The position numbers and the translations under genes are program-made. The notes under the pieces were generated by a model that worked only from the letters and a program-made list of their open reading frames with translations, ran no database searches and was not told where the DNA came from. A stretch of DNA of 64,000 nucleotides from Cyclobacteriaceae bacterium (GTDB taxonomy: Bacteria; Bacteroidota; Bacteroidia; Cytophagales; Cyclobacteriaceae), in NCBI GenBank assembly GCA_016787565.1, contig JAEUUG010000011.1, positions 19,188 to 83,187 on the forward strand. The letters are read 5' to 3'. Shown in pieces: positions 63,301 to 64,000 of this stretch (positions are counted from its first letter, which is position 1; each line of letters opens with the position of its first letter).

Positions 63301-64000
63301 TGCAACCTCGTTCGCGGCCAATGTGCAACTGGCCGTGGGCGATAATCCCCAATTTATTTACACAGGCGATTTTGATCGCGATGGTAAATTAGATGTGTTG
63401 ATACACCACGGTGCAGGCACAACATCCACCTTGCTGATTCTACTTCAAAACACGAGCACGGTGGGTAACATCAGTTTCACAAGAATTGATTTAACCAATC
63501 CCAGCGCTACCACCGTTGCCACCATTGCCGATTTAGATGGCGATGGCAAACCTGAAATCATTACCACAAGCGAAGCCGGTAATCGCTTCTCCATCTTTAA
63601 GAACATTCATACAACTGGCCCGTTAACCGCTGCTTCATTCGCTGCTCCCTTTAACACCACGGTTACGGCACCACGCGGAATCACAACTGGCGATCTTAAC
63701 CTGGATGGCAAACCTGAAATTATTTTAACGCGTGCAGCCGGATTTTTGGTGGTCTATGAAAATCTTATTTCATCGGGTCCAACCATTACCATTAACACAC
63801 AGCCAACTTCTGCCAGCGCCTGTGATGGAACAACAGCATCCTTCTCCATATCAGCATCAGGAACAACCAATCTTACCTACCAATGGCAAAAGTTTGATGG
63901 AACAGCATTCTCTAATCTTTCAACTGGTGATGGGTATTCCGGTGTAGCCTCAGCAACACTTACTATTAATACATTAGGAAATTTTGGCGCAGGCGATTAT
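60323..64000 (+). CDS. Giant FG-GAP/VCBS and IPT/TIG surface protein, C-terminus cut by window edge
   Basis: 1226 codons are visible and open to the right edge. A signal peptide (ends LSLRAQ) is followed by a domain with an FDTDADGWTFF start (about 25-200), an IPT/TIG domain (about 210-290, SVTQGKPGDIISINGSGFNSDKFANTVWFG), a first block of seven FG-GAP calcium loops (DVDGDGWIDLVV, DLDGDGKLDAVT and others), a second IPT/TIG domain (about 690-760), a second block of seven loops (DLDNDGLPDVVA, DFDNDGYKDMIA and others), then an Ig-like domain (ITINTQPTSASACDGTTASF). In this phylum such proteins usually end in a gliding/type IX secretion signal, which would lie outside the window. The start is ATG 60323 or 60335. 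Confidence 0.85.
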   Translation, partial: MLKVMWQKKTILTFVILLLTLSLRAQITSTFDTDADGWTFFISTGLPPNHSTIGGNPAGFVSNTYTAFVYNYYIGATQVWKAPAKFLGNQVARSMDMNLRFDLQQSQTGASSDVNGDVIIRSVSSSIVYSLPTKPAVAPAWSSYSLTLDETQGWRMSNVDGALATRSQIIAILTNITSIEIRGTYATNATYTSGLDNVILEQKTLTPAPVATSLSVTQGKPGDIISINGSGFNSDKFANTVWFGFYGKVKGVVQNATPTRLDVVVPQNVAYGPITITNKVTGLSTQTAPFNPVFNGGGRIIPASFKPKFDIPTILIESIAAADVDGDGWIDLVVTNDFSDRVIDIYRNLGTGGTLSAASFAAKVSFTYPGVSSNGTGLWFVDLDGDGKLDAVTSTSSGGIGRYVTFRNTSTPGNISFEVPEYWNGASDESPISFIGDLDGDGRPEMMSGEGAIPGGFWFNQNISTPGNIEFGSWVAPFSLAVINGFTQANAADLDGDGKPELIITNGQGQAIDVLQNFSTPGAPVFTPAFQFGTNQYTNAPVLVADMNLDGKNDLLYKTSGEVGFHIRLNTDTDGILTAADFAADLIFIGDLSGQGGISIADMNGDGKPDIVASDNTDFGVFENVFSGGVFDLNSLVPAYQYEAPGLNTFPTQPIAVDLNGDGKPEIFAGITNAGSPDKFTIYENVNISAPVISLNTVAPLSGPIGSTVTITGSNFSTVAIGNMVWFGGVKATVLTATANQLTVTVPPGAGYAPVSVTKAELTSTYHLPFQTTFSPGVTFDNTHFAPPVQFTLANADYDIVVSDLDNDGLPDVVAEGTPLSGLTSLFRNTHTSGLISTTSLTLNGTVTSAHSPRLEDLDGDGLIDMMGARGTVHKNNSTTGNISFRAGVAIANVDGFLAAFADFNRDGKSEIAVTGAALSVILVENRTANLTGNFTTGTFSSFAPGVVVPRPGNNGTLVTGDFDNDGYKDMIATNPFLDNISIYRNAQRPRANATSFAANVQLAVGDNPQFIYTGDFDRDGKLDVLIHHGAGTTSTLLILLQNTSTVGNISFTRIDLTNPSATTVATIADLDGDGKPEIITTSEAGNRFSIFKNIHTTGPLTAASFAAPFNTTVTAPRGITTGDLNLDGKPEIILTRAAGFLVVYENLISSGPTITINTQPTSASACDGTTASFSISASGTTNLTYQWQKFDGTAFSNLSTGDGYSGVASATLTINTLGNFGAGDY

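Overview
The window is a gene-dense bacterial chromosome segment that I read as Bacteroidota, most likely order Cytophagales or a close relative. The signs are a SusC/SusD pair, two very large propeller-type sensor kinases, TAnnTTTG-type -7 promoter boxes (upstream of lepA, thiL, rpsT, lolA and ftsK), weak Shine-Dalgarno signals, many lipoprotein signals, and Bacteroidota-type families such as DUF5916, DUF4199 and a RAYT transposase. No rRNA, tRNA or CRISPR array was seen.

Layout. (1) 1-6.2 kb, minus strand: pabB (cut by the left edge), queE, folD, lepA, a secreted amidohydrolase and a TerB-like protein. (2) 6.3-22.5 kb: mixed housekeeping and secreted genes, including an ACP phosphodiesterase, a DUF5916 outer-membrane protein, an orphan propeller histidine kinase, thiL, methylmalonyl-CoA epimerase, an IscA-type Fe-S protein, RidA, PepP, an alpha-L-fucosidase followed by a nucleoside hydrolase, and small membrane or lipoproteins. 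(3) 22.95-26.49 kb: a ~3.5-kb mosaic island bracketed by two pairs of near-identical direct repeats. It holds a RAYT transposase with its own inverted REP-like elements, a 61-bp exact copy of part of a glycosidase gene 6.6 kb away, remnants of an XRE regulator and of a possible toxin tail, small membrane proteins and a MORN-type lipoprotein. (4) 26.5-40.3 kb, minus strand: a polysaccharide utilisation locus with, in transcription order, a 7TM membrane receptor fused to a transposase-type DNA-binding domain, SusC, SusD, a LamG surface lipoprotein, two GH144/glycoamylase-like lipoproteins and a GH3 beta-glucosidase. The enzyme set fits beta-1,2-glucan. (5) 40.4-50.4 kb: a zinc phospholipase/nuclease-like protein, an M1 peptidase, rpsT, radC, a serine hydrolase operon, lolA and ftsK. 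(6) 50.5-64 kb: a second propeller sensor kinase with its LuxR-type response regulator, a DUF418 membrane protein, a di-haem cytochrome plus YceI pair, small envelope proteins, and the first 1226 codons of a giant FG-GAP/IPT surface protein that runs off the right edge.

The most unusual item is the 640-residue protein at 38352-40274. It looks like a membrane-bound transcription regulator built by joining a 7TM-DISM receptor, through a long coiled coil, to an IS1595-like zinc ribbon and helix-turn-helix. It stands where a PUL regulator normally stands. The second is the mosaic island, where REP-like elements, captured gene fragments and structured repeats can be followed base by base. All functional calls are from sequence reading and family knowledge; no database search was run.
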